Of a stretch of 43,493 nucleotides of DNA, positions 1-7,730 are shown one piece after another (position 1 is the stretch's first letter; every line of letters starts with the position of its first letter). A program made the position numbers and the translations under genes. Below the pieces are notes generated by a model that was not told where the DNA came from, did not search any database, and worked only from the letters and a program-made list of their open reading frames with translations. The DNA lies in the NCBI GenBank assembly GCA_038520475.1, contig JBCBLF010000011.1:1-43493 (forward strand), in the 5' to 3' direction. This DNA comes from JBCCWF01 sp038520475 (GTDB taxonomy: Bacteria > Cyanobacteriota > Cyanobacteriia > CAKZMO01).

Positions 1-1055
1 GTTAGGCTGAGCGCCACATCATCCGGAATTTGTTCAGCCATTGCCAACACAGCAGGAATGCCTCGATTCACGAGTGCATCTGTTAACGTGCCAGCTTGAC
101 GCGAAGGGTCAGACACCACGGTAGCCGTATGAGCTCCTCGACAGGAGTTAAAGACTGCCATTTGGATGTCGTTGTTCAGCAGCAGCCCAGCCAGGTCGTT
201 ACCATTCAGAGTTTCACTGAGGCCGGTTTGACGGTTGACCAAATAAATTTTGCCGCCACCCTCTCCAAGCTCGCTGTGGCCGGCATAGTGAAAAATGTTG
301 TATTGACCTTGTTCTAAGGCTTGGGCCAACTCCTCTCGCCCAGGTTGCTCAAGAATGGTGACCCGGATATCGGGGAGCAAATGAGCGCCACCTGCCTTCA
401 ACACATTCGCCTTGAGTCGCAGTTCCTCCTGGAGGTGCTGAGCTTCTTGGTTGAGCTTCAGCTGTTGTTGATCGGTTGGGGCGGCGATCGCCATCAGAAT
501 TTTGATGGTTTTCTGAGGCTTGGGAATGGCCTGATAGCCGAGTGCATGGCCAACACCTGTATCTGCTAAATATCGAGAAAACAGGATGTTTACTCCAGTG
601 GCAAGATGCTGGGTTGAACTATGAAAGCTGTCGCTAATCCCGCTGTTGAGAACCTCCCAAGGGATTCCAGGCAATGTAGTTCCTTTCAGTCCTAATCGTA
701 GCCGGAGTGCTTCACCTCGATGCTGAGCAATTCCTTGAGCCGTCATCCAACTGTCGCGCAATCGCCCTTGAAAGAGATGCCGATAAAGTTGTTGTCCCAA
801 TGTCGTGAGTGTGGTGCTGGCGTCGGCATCATCTTGGCGTGTCTGTTCTTTGCCACCAAAGGCTGAAAGGCGATCGCCTTGGAGCAATCCAACAATTGGA
901 TCATTCATGAGGGTACGAGCCTGCGCCAACCAATCGGATGCGGGCCACACATATTGTTCCTCAGCCAATGGGACACCAGGCGCAACCTCTTCGGTTCTCA
1001 CCAAATACTCGTCTGAACGAATTGGCGTGATTGAAATGTGGAACTCTTGGGTCAT
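1..1055 (-). CDS. CHAT-domain protein (3' end cut by window edge)
   Basis: Translating the minus strand from ATG at 1055 gives an open frame that leaves the window at position 1, so the C-terminus is missing. The segment HYAGHS (residues 256-261) and the later NSCRGA (Cys about residue 305) are the His and Cys motifs of CHAT domains, caspase-like peptidases of clan CD. The N-terminal ~230 residues lack a domain I can name. An AGAGGG lies 11 bases before the ATG. In cyanobacteria CHAT domains are often fused to TPR, WD40 or NTPase modules and work as effector proteases in signalling or defence; the missing part could carry such a fusion. Peptidase activity is inferred from the two conserved residues only. 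Confidence 0.85.
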   Translation of the reverse strand, partial: MTQEFHISITPIRSDEYLVRTEEVAPGVPLAEEQYVWPASDWLAQARTLMNDPIVGLLQGDRLSAFGGKEQTRQDDADASTTLTTLGQQLYRHLFQGRLRDSWMTAQGIAQHRGEALRLRLGLKGTTLPGIPWEVLNSGISDSFHSSTQHLATGVNILFSRYLADTGVGHALGYQAIPKPQKTIKILMAIAAPTDQQQLKLNQEAQHLQEELRLKANVLKAGGAHLLPDIRVTILEQPGREELAQALEQGQYNIFHYAGHSELGEGGGKIYLVNRQTGLSETLNGNDLAGLLLNNDIQMAVFNSCRGAHTATVVSDPSRQAGTLTDALVNRGIPAVLAMAEQIPDDVALSL

Positions 1056-1726
1056 TGCTCTAGCACCCTCTCTAGGACTAACTCACGTACAGCGGATCGC
1101 CAAGTCATACACAAAACCTGTTGAGCGACACTTGGGGTAGGATGCAAGCAACAGTCTGGGCAACACTTTGCCCCTATCCCTTCACCTTACCTGTCACAGC
1201 TAATGCTGAAATACCGCCTTGGAACCTCTATCGAATCGTTCAAAGATGAATGGTTTGATTAGATACGGGTTCACGTAGCTTGGGCTATGCCATCGTCTAA
1301 CCAAGATCTTCATTGAAAGTCGTGAGCAATCCGAGAATTTTCCAAGTTTTTCGCAATACTCATCCTCATTTTATGGGCTCAAATTGTTAACGACGTTTGC
1401 AGAACTGTCAAAAAATGAAGCGGTCCATTCATCTTACTTTTATGGCTACAGGCTAACTCAGTGACGGCACGGTATTGTTTTTTGGGGCGATGAGCGCGTC
1501 TTAAGCAATGCTCTGCCGCCAATAGTTCTGATTGCACCATTTTCTAGAAGATGTGCCTCAATATGGTTGTGGCTCCCGTCTGATGAAGCTCCAGAATAGT
1601 CAAAATCGTGCGTCAATTCGAAGAATTGGTGTCAGCCGATTGCTCAACGTCCAATAAAATTCATTCATTGTCCGGACGCATGGCGTAGCGAATGAAAAGT
1701 GGAATGGTAGATGCACCCTGATTATT
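1056..1726. other. Gene-free spacer with no convincing ORF
   Basis: Between the CHAT gene start and the terminator at 1727 I find only very short open frames without good ribosome-binding sites. It holds the promoter region of the leftward CHAT gene. Because a strong rightward terminator closes this stretch, an unannotated rightward RNA may lie here; none of the SRP, RNase P or tmRNA signatures was recognised. Confidence 0.5.
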
Positions 1727-1766
1727 AACCTCTGTTTATCTCTGGATAAGCAGAGGTTTTTTATTT
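1727..1766 (+). terminator. Strong rightward intrinsic terminator without an assigned gene
   Basis: A 14-bp stem (1727-1740 with 1745-1758, one G-T wobble) closes a TCTG tetraloop and runs into TTTTTT then ATTT. The T-tract is only on the plus strand, so it terminates rightward transcription. No plus-strand gene precedes it, while pgsA on the minus strand ends at 1840. It could end a small RNA or block antisense transcription into pgsA. Confidence 0.8.
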
Positions 1767-1839
1767 GAGCACTCATACGCCCCTTTCCAAGCACACTTCA
1801 TCCGGTTTCTCTAAGAATCAGCTGACTATGGGGCATACT

Positions 1840-2361
1840 TTAGTTTTGATGAGGCGACTGTTGTTTGGGGAGCAGATACATCACGCCCGATAGAATCGTC
1901 AACGCAACGGATATCCAAAAGGCAGCGATCGCAAATTGTTCCCACGTTATAGGCAACGGTGCAATTAAGAGGGCGATCGCCACAATTTGACTAACCGTTT
2001 TTGCCTTTCCCCAGATATTTGCACCCGAGACTTGAGTTTGATTCACGCGCCATCCTGCAATGATTAGCTCTCTGGCAAGAATCAAAAACACACCCCATGC
2101 GGGGATTTGCTGCTGTTCAACAAGAACCAGTAAGGGAGCCAGCACCAACAATTTATCAACGAGCGGATCAAGAAACTTGCCTAGCTCCGTCACCTGATCA
2201 AGGCGACGAGCCAAATAGCCATCTAGCCAATCTGTGCCTGAGATCACGAGAAAAAGGACTAGGCTTATCCAACGATAGGTGTCACTGGGAATATATAAGG
2301 TAATAAACAGAAAAGGAATCGCAAATAGACGGGAGACCGTGACCCAATTTGGAATATTCAT
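1840..2361 (-). CDS. pgsA: CDP-diacylglycerol--glycerol-3-phosphate 3-phosphatidyltransferase
   Basis: This membrane enzyme makes phosphatidylglycerol phosphate from CDP-diacylglycerol and glycerol-3-phosphate, the committed step to phosphatidylglycerol, which cyanobacteria need for thylakoids and photosystems. The 173-residue protein has the full CDP-alcohol phosphotransferase motif: D44, D47-G48, A51-R52, G61, D65 and D69. It has about four to five hydrophobic segments and begins MNIPNWVTVSR, the usual start of PgsA. It is transcribed alone; no rightward or leftward partner is close. Length fits the family (about 170-190 residues). Confidence 0.95.
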   Translation of the reverse strand: MNIPNWVTVSRLFAIPFLFITLYIPSDTYRWISLVLFLVISGTDWLDGYLARRLDQVTELGKFLDPLVDKLLVLAPLLVLVEQQQIPAWGVFLILARELIIAGWRVNQTQVSGANIWGKAKTVSQIVAIALLIAPLPITWEQFAIAAFWISVALTILSGVMYLLPKQQSPHQN

Positions 2362-2699
2362 GGCAGTAGATGGAAATCTTCACCAGTGGCTTCGCTAGGA
2401 CTGATCTCAGTCATGATCATGAGAATGATGAATGGCATCGGACATAGCTTTGCCACAGTGATGGCGTCATTGTTTGCTCAATTGAGCAAAAGCTCTAACG
2501 AGCAAAGCTGCGTAAGGCTTAATTCAATGCGGAGAGTGGGGTAAGACAAACGCTACCAGCTCCAGCTTCATCATCTAGGATTGCGTAGACAAGCGATAGT
2601 GTCATGAAATTGGAGGAAATTTAGTAAGGTTTAACATCAGAAAGATGCCATAACAGTGGAGAATATTTTTAGTGCTGTAACGTAAGCTACAAAAAATTC
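2362..2699. other. Divergent promoter region between pgsA and the aminotransferase gene
   Basis: This spacer separates two divergent genes and must hold both promoters. No ORF is convincing. It holds the 18-bp palindrome at 2473-2490 and a further GAGCAAA half-site at about 2500; see the separate entry. Confidence 0.5.
2473..2490. promoter_or_regulatory. 18-bp perfect palindrome, candidate operator
   Basis: TTTGCTCAATTGAGCAAA is fully self-complementary with no spacer. A third GAGCAAA copy follows about ten bases later in direct orientation. It sits between divergent pgsA and the aminotransferase gene, a usual place for a dimeric repressor or activator. Regulator unknown; operator function is inferred from symmetry and position. 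Confidence 0.4.
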
Positions 2700-3869
2700 A
2701 TGACGTCAACGCTTATTTCTCCGTCTAATACGGTAGACAATACCTTTCGCACCATTGAGGCTCCTGTGAAAGTTCCAGAGCGGTTACTTCTTGGTCCAGG
2801 GCCTTCAAATGCTCATCCAGCCGTAACAGCCGCAATGAATCACCAGCCGATTGGGCACCTTGATCCGGCCTACATTGCGCTTATGGATGAAGTGCAAAAC
2901 TTGCTGCGATATGTATGGCAAACGAAAAATGCGATGACACTACCCGTTAGCGGGACAGGTTCAGCTGCGATGGAAGCGACATTGGCCAATGTTGTAGAAC
3001 CTGGCGATGTCGTTTTGGTTGGCGTCAAAGGTTATTTTGGTCATCGCCTCGTGGATATGGCAGAGCGTTACCGTGCAGATGTACGCACTATTCATAAGTC
3101 TTGGGGTCAAGTCTTTAGCTTACAAGAGCTTCGGGCTGCGCTGGAACAACATCGTCCTAATGTTTTGGCAATCGTACACGCAGAAACATCAACAGGAGCC
3201 TGTCAGCCCCTCGAAGGTATCGGAGAATTATGTCGCGAGTTTGATTGTCTTCTCCTCGTTGATACGGTGACCAGTTTAGGCGGCATGCCTCTATTTCTCG
3301 ATGATTGGAAGGTCGATCTGGCTTACAGCTGTAGTCAAAAAGGGCTGAGCTGTCCTCCTGGGAGTTCACCGTTCACGATGGGCGATCGCGCATTGGAGAA
3401 AATGGATCGCCGCCAGAGTAAAGTTGCAAACTGGTATTTGGACATGTCCATGCTGCGCAACTATTGGGGAAATGGTCGTAAATATCACCACACGGCTCCC
3501 GTAAATATGACCTATGCCATCCATGAAGCGTTGCTACTTCTGGCTGAAGAAGGGATTGAGCAGGCATGGACTCGCCATCGCAACAATGCAGAACGTCTCT
3601 GGGAAGGTTTGACTGATCTGGGATTGGAGTGCCATGTTCCCGAAGAGACTCGCCTGTGTACGTTAACAACAGTTCGAGTACCCGATGAAGTAGACGCCAA
3701 AGCCGTGACTCAAACTCTGCTCGATGAACATAATCTCGAAATTGGTAATGGGTTGGGTGAGCTTGCTGGCAAGGTGTGGCGTATCGGATTGATGGGGTAC
3801 AACAGTCAGCCACAAAGCGTCGACCGAGTTCTGGAAGCGTTGAAGAGCGTTCTCTATGGCGATCGCTAA
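2700..3869 (+). CDS. Alanine--glyoxylate aminotransferase family protein (class V PLP enzyme)
   Basis: A 389-residue fold-type I PLP enzyme of the serine-pyruvate/alanine-glyoxylate aminotransferase group. The N-terminal LLGPGPSNAHP, SGTGSAAMEA (84-93), HAETSTG (160-166), D188 in LLVDTVTSLGG and the Schiff-base Lys K214 in SQKGL are all present. The likely reaction is transamination of glyoxylate (from photorespiratory glycolate) to glycine with alanine or serine as donor. Close cyanobacterial relatives were once annotated as a 'soluble hydrogenase subunit', a historical error. The ATG at 2700 lies 338 bases from divergent pgsA. The exact amino donor cannot be read from sequence. Confidence 0.92.
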   Translation: MTSTLISPSNTVDNTFRTIEAPVKVPERLLLGPGPSNAHPAVTAAMNHQPIGHLDPAYIALMDEVQNLLRYVWQTKNAMTLPVSGTGSAAMEATLANVVEPGDVVLVGVKGYFGHRLVDMAERYRADVRTIHKSWGQVFSLQELRAALEQHRPNVLAIVHAETSTGACQPLEGIGELCREFDCLLLVDTVTSLGGMPLFLDDWKVDLAYSCSQKGLSCPPGSSPFTMGDRALEKMDRRQSKVANWYLDMSMLRNYWGNGRKYHHTAPVNMTYAIHEALLLLAEEGIEQAWTRHRNNAERLWEGLTDLGLECHVPEETRLCTLTTVRVPDEVDAKAVTQTLLDEHNLEIGNGLGELAGKVWRIGLMGYNSQPQSVDRVLEALKSVLYGDR

Positions 3870-4095
3870 AAAATCTCCGTCAGACATATATGTAGGAAAT
3901 TGCGAGGGTCCTCTCAATGGCGCGTTGAGTAACTTGCAACCGCACTTATCTGAACGGTGAATTGTACCTGTTAACGGTTTAAGCGAACGCATCGTCTGAT
4001 AGAGCCGTGCGTTGTTGATCAACAGTCACGCTACCCCTAATAGATGTATGTGTTGTGAGATTCTCGAACTGTGAGGATTTCACAACAGATGTCTT
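3870..4095. other. Spacer between aminotransferase and membrane-protein gene
   Basis: No ORF supported. With the hairpin element that follows (4096-4211) and the leader of the next gene it forms a 420-base gap. No clear T-tract terminator follows the aminotransferase stop. Confidence 0.4.
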
Positions 4096-4211
4096 CACAA
4101 CTGAGCAATCGTCTCAAATCCATACACAGCAATAGGGGGTGGTGGGTGCGCAACGCGTACCCACCACCCCCTATTGCTTCGCTATTTCTTCGTAAACTTT
4201 GCCAAGTTGTG
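4096..4211 (+). repeat. Hairpin element family A, copy 1 (MITE-like)
   Basis: The 116-bp element is bounded by CACAACT and AGTTGTG. The left flank has CTCAAATCCAT and the right flank TTTCTTCGTAAACTTTGCC. The core is a 22-bp stem (4129-4150 with 4156-4177, one G-T pair) with loop CAACG. It is one of four copies in this window; the core (GGGGGTGGTGGGT) differs from the other copies but still pairs with itself. No T-tract follows the stem, so it is not a standard terminator. Confidence 0.8.
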
Positions 4212-4289
4212 AAAACAGATGGAAGCGTTTTTTTGTTTGCGGATTTAATATCAGTTACGGTTAAACAAACGTCACTCCATGAATGTCGA

Positions 4290-4862
4290 ATGAATACACC
4301 TGCCCATGCAGTCATTAATTTGTTTTTTATTGGTCGACAGCAAGGATTGACAACTCAGCTCGCAATTGTCGTTGGCGCGATTCTTCCAGATTTGCCCATT
4401 TTTGTGTTTTATTTCGTCGAGAAGATTCTGCGAAACACACCTGAGCGTATCATCTGGTCGCAGTCGTATTTTCAAGACAACTGGCAAAATTTCATTGATG
4501 TGTTTAACTCATTGCCGTTGATGATATTGGGTCTCGCAGTAGCAATCTGGGGCAAATCTAACGTGGCGATCGCCCTTTTTATTAGCATGATGCTGCATGT
4601 GGCTGGAGATTTGCCCTTGCATCATGACGATGCTCACCGCCATTTCCTACCCTTTTCAAATTGGCGGTTTGTTAGTCCAGTGTCCTATTGGGATCCTAGA
4701 CACTACGGCAACATCGTCGTTCCAATTGAAATATTGGCGGTAATCATCAGCTGCGTTGTCTTATTCGTCAATTACGATTCTCTAGCGGCTCGATCCATTA
4801 TTGGCCTGATTGGAGGCTCGTACCTCGCCTACTTCATCTATGCTTTTTTGGTGTGGGCCTGA
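4290..4862 (+). CDS. Small polytopic membrane protein, possible YdjM/DUF457-like metal-dependent hydrolase
   Basis: The open frame extends upstream into the hairpin element, but the protein-like part begins MNTPAHAVINLFFIGR, so I use ATG at 4290 (190 residues). It has about four hydrophobic segments and conserved His/Asp clusters: TPAHAVIN near the N-terminus, GAILPDLP (about 28-35) and GDLPLHHDDAHRHF (about 107-120). This pattern resembles the membrane-bound metal-dependent hydrolase family (DUF457/YdjM-like). A His/Asp-rich membrane metal site is seen; the substrate is unknown. The mutarotase gene follows after 81 bases on the same strand, so co-transcription is possible. Confidence 0.75.
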   Translation: MNTPAHAVINLFFIGRQQGLTTQLAIVVGAILPDLPIFVFYFVEKILRNTPERIIWSQSYFQDNWQNFIDVFNSLPLMILGLAVAIWGKSNVAIALFISMMLHVAGDLPLHHDDAHRHFLPFSNWRFVSPVSYWDPRHYGNIVVPIEILAVIISCVVLFVNYDSLAARSIIGLIGGSYLAYFIYAFLVWA

Positions 4863-4943
4863 TTACCCGAGCGCGAATACAAATCATCAATGATTCGTCT
4901 CCTGCGAGGTGGATAATAGTGGAGCAGTTCAGCAGATATCTCC

Positions 4944-5849
4944 ATGACTATTGAGCAACTCAACGCGGATTACGGTATCGAGAATCAACTGACGTTTGTG
5001 GAAGGCAACGGCGGCTTTCCAATGATCAACGTTGCGAATGACAAAGCTAAGGCACAAATTTCCGTTTACGGTGGGCAAGTGTTGTCATTCCAACCGAATA
5101 CTGAAGCTCAGGATCTGTTATTTTTAAGCGCAAATGCTTACTACAAGCCAGGTAAAGCCATTAAGGGAGGAGCTCCCGTATGTTGGCCGTGGTTTGGACC
5201 TGATCCAGAAGGAAAAGGACGTCCCAGTCATGGAATTGCTCGAAATCGATTGTGGACGGTCGTGTCAACGGAAACGACGGATGCAGGCGACACAAAAGTC
5301 GTGTTGGGATTTAGCGACACAGAAGAAACTCGGGAAATCTGGCCTCAATCCTTTGATTTCGCGATTGAAATTCTCGTGAGCGACAAGCTGACAATGGCCT
5401 TAGTGACGCGAAATAACAGTGACCAAGCCTTTTCGATTACTCAAGCTCTGCACACCTATTTCACCGTCGGAGACATTACGCAGGTAACGGTGTCGGGATT
5501 AGATACCAAGCGCTACATCGATAAAGTTGATGCAGGAACTGAAAAAACTCAACAGGGAGCTGTGGCGATCGCCCAAGAAGTTGACCGCATTTATCTCGAT
5601 GTTCCGAGTGAACTCATCATTCACGACGATTCTCTAGGCCGTCGCATTCATGTAGCATCGACAGGCAGCAAAAGTGCAGTTGTGTGGAATCCATGGGTCG
5701 ATATTTCCACCAAAATGGCGGATTTAGAAGACGAAGACTACAAACGGTTTATCTGTGTAGAGACGACAAATGCAGCAACTGATGTCGTTAATGTCCCGGC
5801 GGGTGAAGACTATCGTTTGACCGCAGTCTATAGTGTTGACCAAGGGTGA
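4944..5849 (+). CDS. D-hexose-6-phosphate mutarotase (aldose 1-epimerase family)
   Basis: A 301-residue galactose mutarotase-fold protein of the YeaD type, expected to interconvert alpha and beta anomers of glucose-6-phosphate. Landmarks are GGAPVCWPWFG (75-85), SHGIARNRLW with H96 and R100, the catalytic His H170 in ALHTYF, and the catalytic Glu E273 in CVETTNA. The length matches the family (about 290-300). It acts in the cytosol in sugar-phosphate metabolism. ATG at 4944 is the only sensible start. Confidence 0.93.
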   Translation: MTIEQLNADYGIENQLTFVEGNGGFPMINVANDKAKAQISVYGGQVLSFQPNTEAQDLLFLSANAYYKPGKAIKGGAPVCWPWFGPDPEGKGRPSHGIARNRLWTVVSTETTDAGDTKVVLGFSDTEETREIWPQSFDFAIEILVSDKLTMALVTRNNSDQAFSITQALHTYFTVGDITQVTVSGLDTKRYIDKVDAGTEKTQQGAVAIAQEVDRIYLDVPSELIIHDDSLGRRIHVASTGSKSAVVWNPWVDISTKMADLEDEDYKRFICVETTNAATDVVNVPAGEDYRLTAVYSVDQG

Positions 5850-6195
5850 GGGCTAGGCTACTCATGCACTCGGCTCTGTGAATAGAGACCAGTTGTAATG
5901 GGTAGTTTTCAACATCTGGTTTGAGATATCTTTACAGATTCAGTCCTAGGCGTAGAACATCTGTTGTGCAGGAGTTCTACGCCTATTCGCTTTAAATCGG
6001 TTTTGCATGTTCATCTGAAGCTAATCTCAGTTTGAGATGCTGAACTCCAGCATTTCAGTGCTACCTGAAGTAGAGCCCCCGATGATGGGTATTTTGAAAC
6101 GTTCCTGCTTCGATTCTGATGCAGGCAACGAAAGCTGATACGAGTTCGTTTTCGTTTTCTAAATTCTATCCATGCTCCTCGTAGTCATAATGCTC
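5850..6195. other. Spacer with one inverted repeat
   Basis: No convincing ORF. It contains the 12-bp inverted repeat at 5947-5985 (separate entry) and leads into the MITE-like element at 6196. Confidence 0.4.
5947..5985. terminator. Inverted repeat downstream of mutarotase, possible terminator
   Basis: Perfect 12-bp arms, TAGGCGTAGAAC and GTTCTACGCCTA, separated by 15 bases. It lies about 100 bases after the mutarotase stop. There is only a weak T-rich tail (TTCGCTTTAAAT), so terminator function is uncertain; a regulator site or relic repeat would also fit. Confidence 0.4.
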
Positions 6196-6296
6196 ATACC
6201 AATTCTTCAAGTTGGTGCATTATTGGATTTTGTAAAACCCGCTCGACGGGCGGGTTTTACAAAGATATTTAGTGCATCTATTTCAGGAAATGGTAT
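6196..6296. repeat. MITE-like element with ~50-bp imperfect terminal inverted repeats
   Basis: The ends are ATACCAATT and AAATGGTAT. Reading inward, both sides share a TGCA block and then a perfect 13-bp arm TTTGTAAAACCCG (6229-6241 with 6251-6263) around a 9-base centre. Almost the whole 101 bp is one imperfect inverted repeat with no coding capacity, the usual form of a miniature inverted-repeat transposable element. It ends 31 bases before the HTH-AAA start codon and probably contains or displaced that gene's promoter. Confidence 0.7.
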
Positions 6297-6327
6297 CAAT
6301 TACAACTGATTCATTCAAACTGAGGGT

Positions 6328-7728
6328 ATGACTGCTGACGAAGCACTTTCACTTGTTGATGTGATTTTGTCTCGGTATTCGCTCAGTACCCTGCAAGAGA
6401 CGGTTTTTTGTGGCGTGTGGGCGGGGCAAACCTACGCTGAAATTGCCGAACGCGCTGGATACGAGCATAGCTACATCCGAGATATTGGATTCAAGCTGTG
6501 GCAAATGTTGTCAGAAGCTTTAGGACAGAAGGTGACGAAGAGCAATCTTCGGGCTATTCTTAGTCGCTACGCAAGAATTCGATCATTGGGCGATCGCTCG
6601 GTCAGTAATGCGATCGCCCAGGCAACGACTGGCTTGCAACCGTCATTGTTTGTTAACCCAGTGCAATCGACAACCGATGACACTATCACATCTGATCTTG
6701 AGTTTCCTGGTGGCCCTGTGCCACTCAACTCCCCGCTATACATTGAACGAAATCTGATTGAGTCTCAGCTCTATTCAGAAATCGTCAAACCTGGAAACAT
6801 TGTTCGCATTAAAGGTCAACCCCAGAGCGGGAAAACATCCTTATTACTCAGGCTACTTGCCTATGCCAAACATTGTGGCATTCAAACGGTTTCAATCAGC
6901 CTGTACAAAGCTGACCATGAGGTGATGAAGAGTTCTAATCGGTTTCTTCGATGGTTAGCTGCAAATATCAGTCGTCAACTTCAAATTCCTCCGCAGCTTG
7001 AAGACTATTGGAGCCTTGATATTGGCAGCAAGGTCAGCTGCACCGCTTACTTCGAAGAATACATTCTCACCCAGGTGAAGGCTCCCCTTCTAATTGCACT
7101 CGATGAAGTCAATCAAATTTTTGAATATGCCAATATTGCTCGCGACTTTCTGCCATTACTGCGCTCGTGGTACGAAGATGCAAAGGAATTTAAAATTTGG
7201 CAAAAAGTTCGATGGGTCATTGTACATTCAACAGATGTTTATGTCCCTCTGCACATTCATCAGTCTCCGTTTAACGTCGGGCTTGCTCTACCTTTGCCTA
7301 ACTTCACCGCTGAGCAGTCCTTAGAGTTAGCACGACGCCACCAGTTTGAATGGGCTTATGAACCGTCAGCAGCTGAATATCTTCAACCACTGATTGAGAT
7401 GGTTGGAGGTCAACCCTATCTGATCCGTTTGGCTTTCTACTATCTCAGGCAGACGGATATTGACTTACCCAAGCTCTTAGCGGATGCAACTTTAACCGGT
7501 GGGATTTACCGCACTCATCTGCGACATCTTTTACTGTTACTGCGATCGCATCCCGAATTGATGCAAATTTATCGAACGGTTGTGCTCAGCCAAGGCCCTA
7601 TCGAGTTAGAAGCGATCGCTATCTATCGCCTTGAGAATATGGGGCTTGTGCATTCAATTGGAAATCAGGTTCAGCCTGCGTGCGAATTGTATCGGCAGTT
7701 TTTTAGCTATCAACTGGCAAATGTCTAG
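6328..7728 (+). CDS. HTH-AAA-like ATPase (vMAP-N-type HTH plus AAA_35-type NTPase)
   Basis: 466 residues. Residues 1-90 resemble the helix-turn-helix found at the N-terminus of many cyanobacterial signalling ATPases (vWA-MoxR-associated type; note AGQTYAEIAERAGYEHSYIRDIGFKLW). A variable linker leads to an AAA-like domain from about residue 128: Walker A GQPQSGKT (163-170), Walker B LLIALDE (254-260), and a later VGGQPYLIRL typical of PF14516. A C-terminal winged-helix-like region ends the protein. It probably is a STAND-like switch. The next gene starts 2 bases after the stop and encodes another AAA-like protein, so the two are translationally coupled. Substrate or trigger unknown. Confidence 0.85.
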   Translation: MTADEALSLVDVILSRYSLSTLQETVFCGVWAGQTYAEIAERAGYEHSYIRDIGFKLWQMLSEALGQKVTKSNLRAILSRYARIRSLGDRSVSNAIAQATTGLQPSLFVNPVQSTTDDTITSDLEFPGGPVPLNSPLYIERNLIESQLYSEIVKPGNIVRIKGQPQSGKTSLLLRLLAYAKHCGIQTVSISLYKADHEVMKSSNRFLRWLAANISRQLQIPPQLEDYWSLDIGSKVSCTAYFEEYILTQVKAPLLIALDEVNQIFEYANIARDFLPLLRSWYEDAKEFKIWQKVRWVIVHSTDVYVPLHIHQSPFNVGLALPLPNFTAEQSLELARRHQFEWAYEPSAAEYLQPLIEMVGGQPYLIRLAFYYLRQTDIDLPKLLADATLTGGIYRTHLRHLLLLLRSHPELMQIYRTVVLSQGPIELEAIAIYRLENMGLVHSIGNQVQPACELYRQFFSYQLANV

Positions 7729-7730
7729 AC

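Noticed and set aside
1056..1726. Possible 6S, SRP, RNase P or tmRNA gene in the spacer before the orphan terminator
   Set aside because: None of the conserved sequence blocks of these RNAs could be found.
1600..1794. 64-codon minus-strand ORF
   Set aside because: Crosses the strong terminator hairpin; no recognisable protein pattern.
4129..4177. Family A stems as ordinary terminators
   Set aside because: Long stems lack T-tracts, occur at varied distances from genes and have conserved flanks on both sides, which fits a repeat element better.
4071..4289. In-frame extension of the membrane-protein gene upstream to 4071
   Set aside because: It runs through the family A hairpin element and gives an artificial peptide; protein-like sequence begins at 4290.
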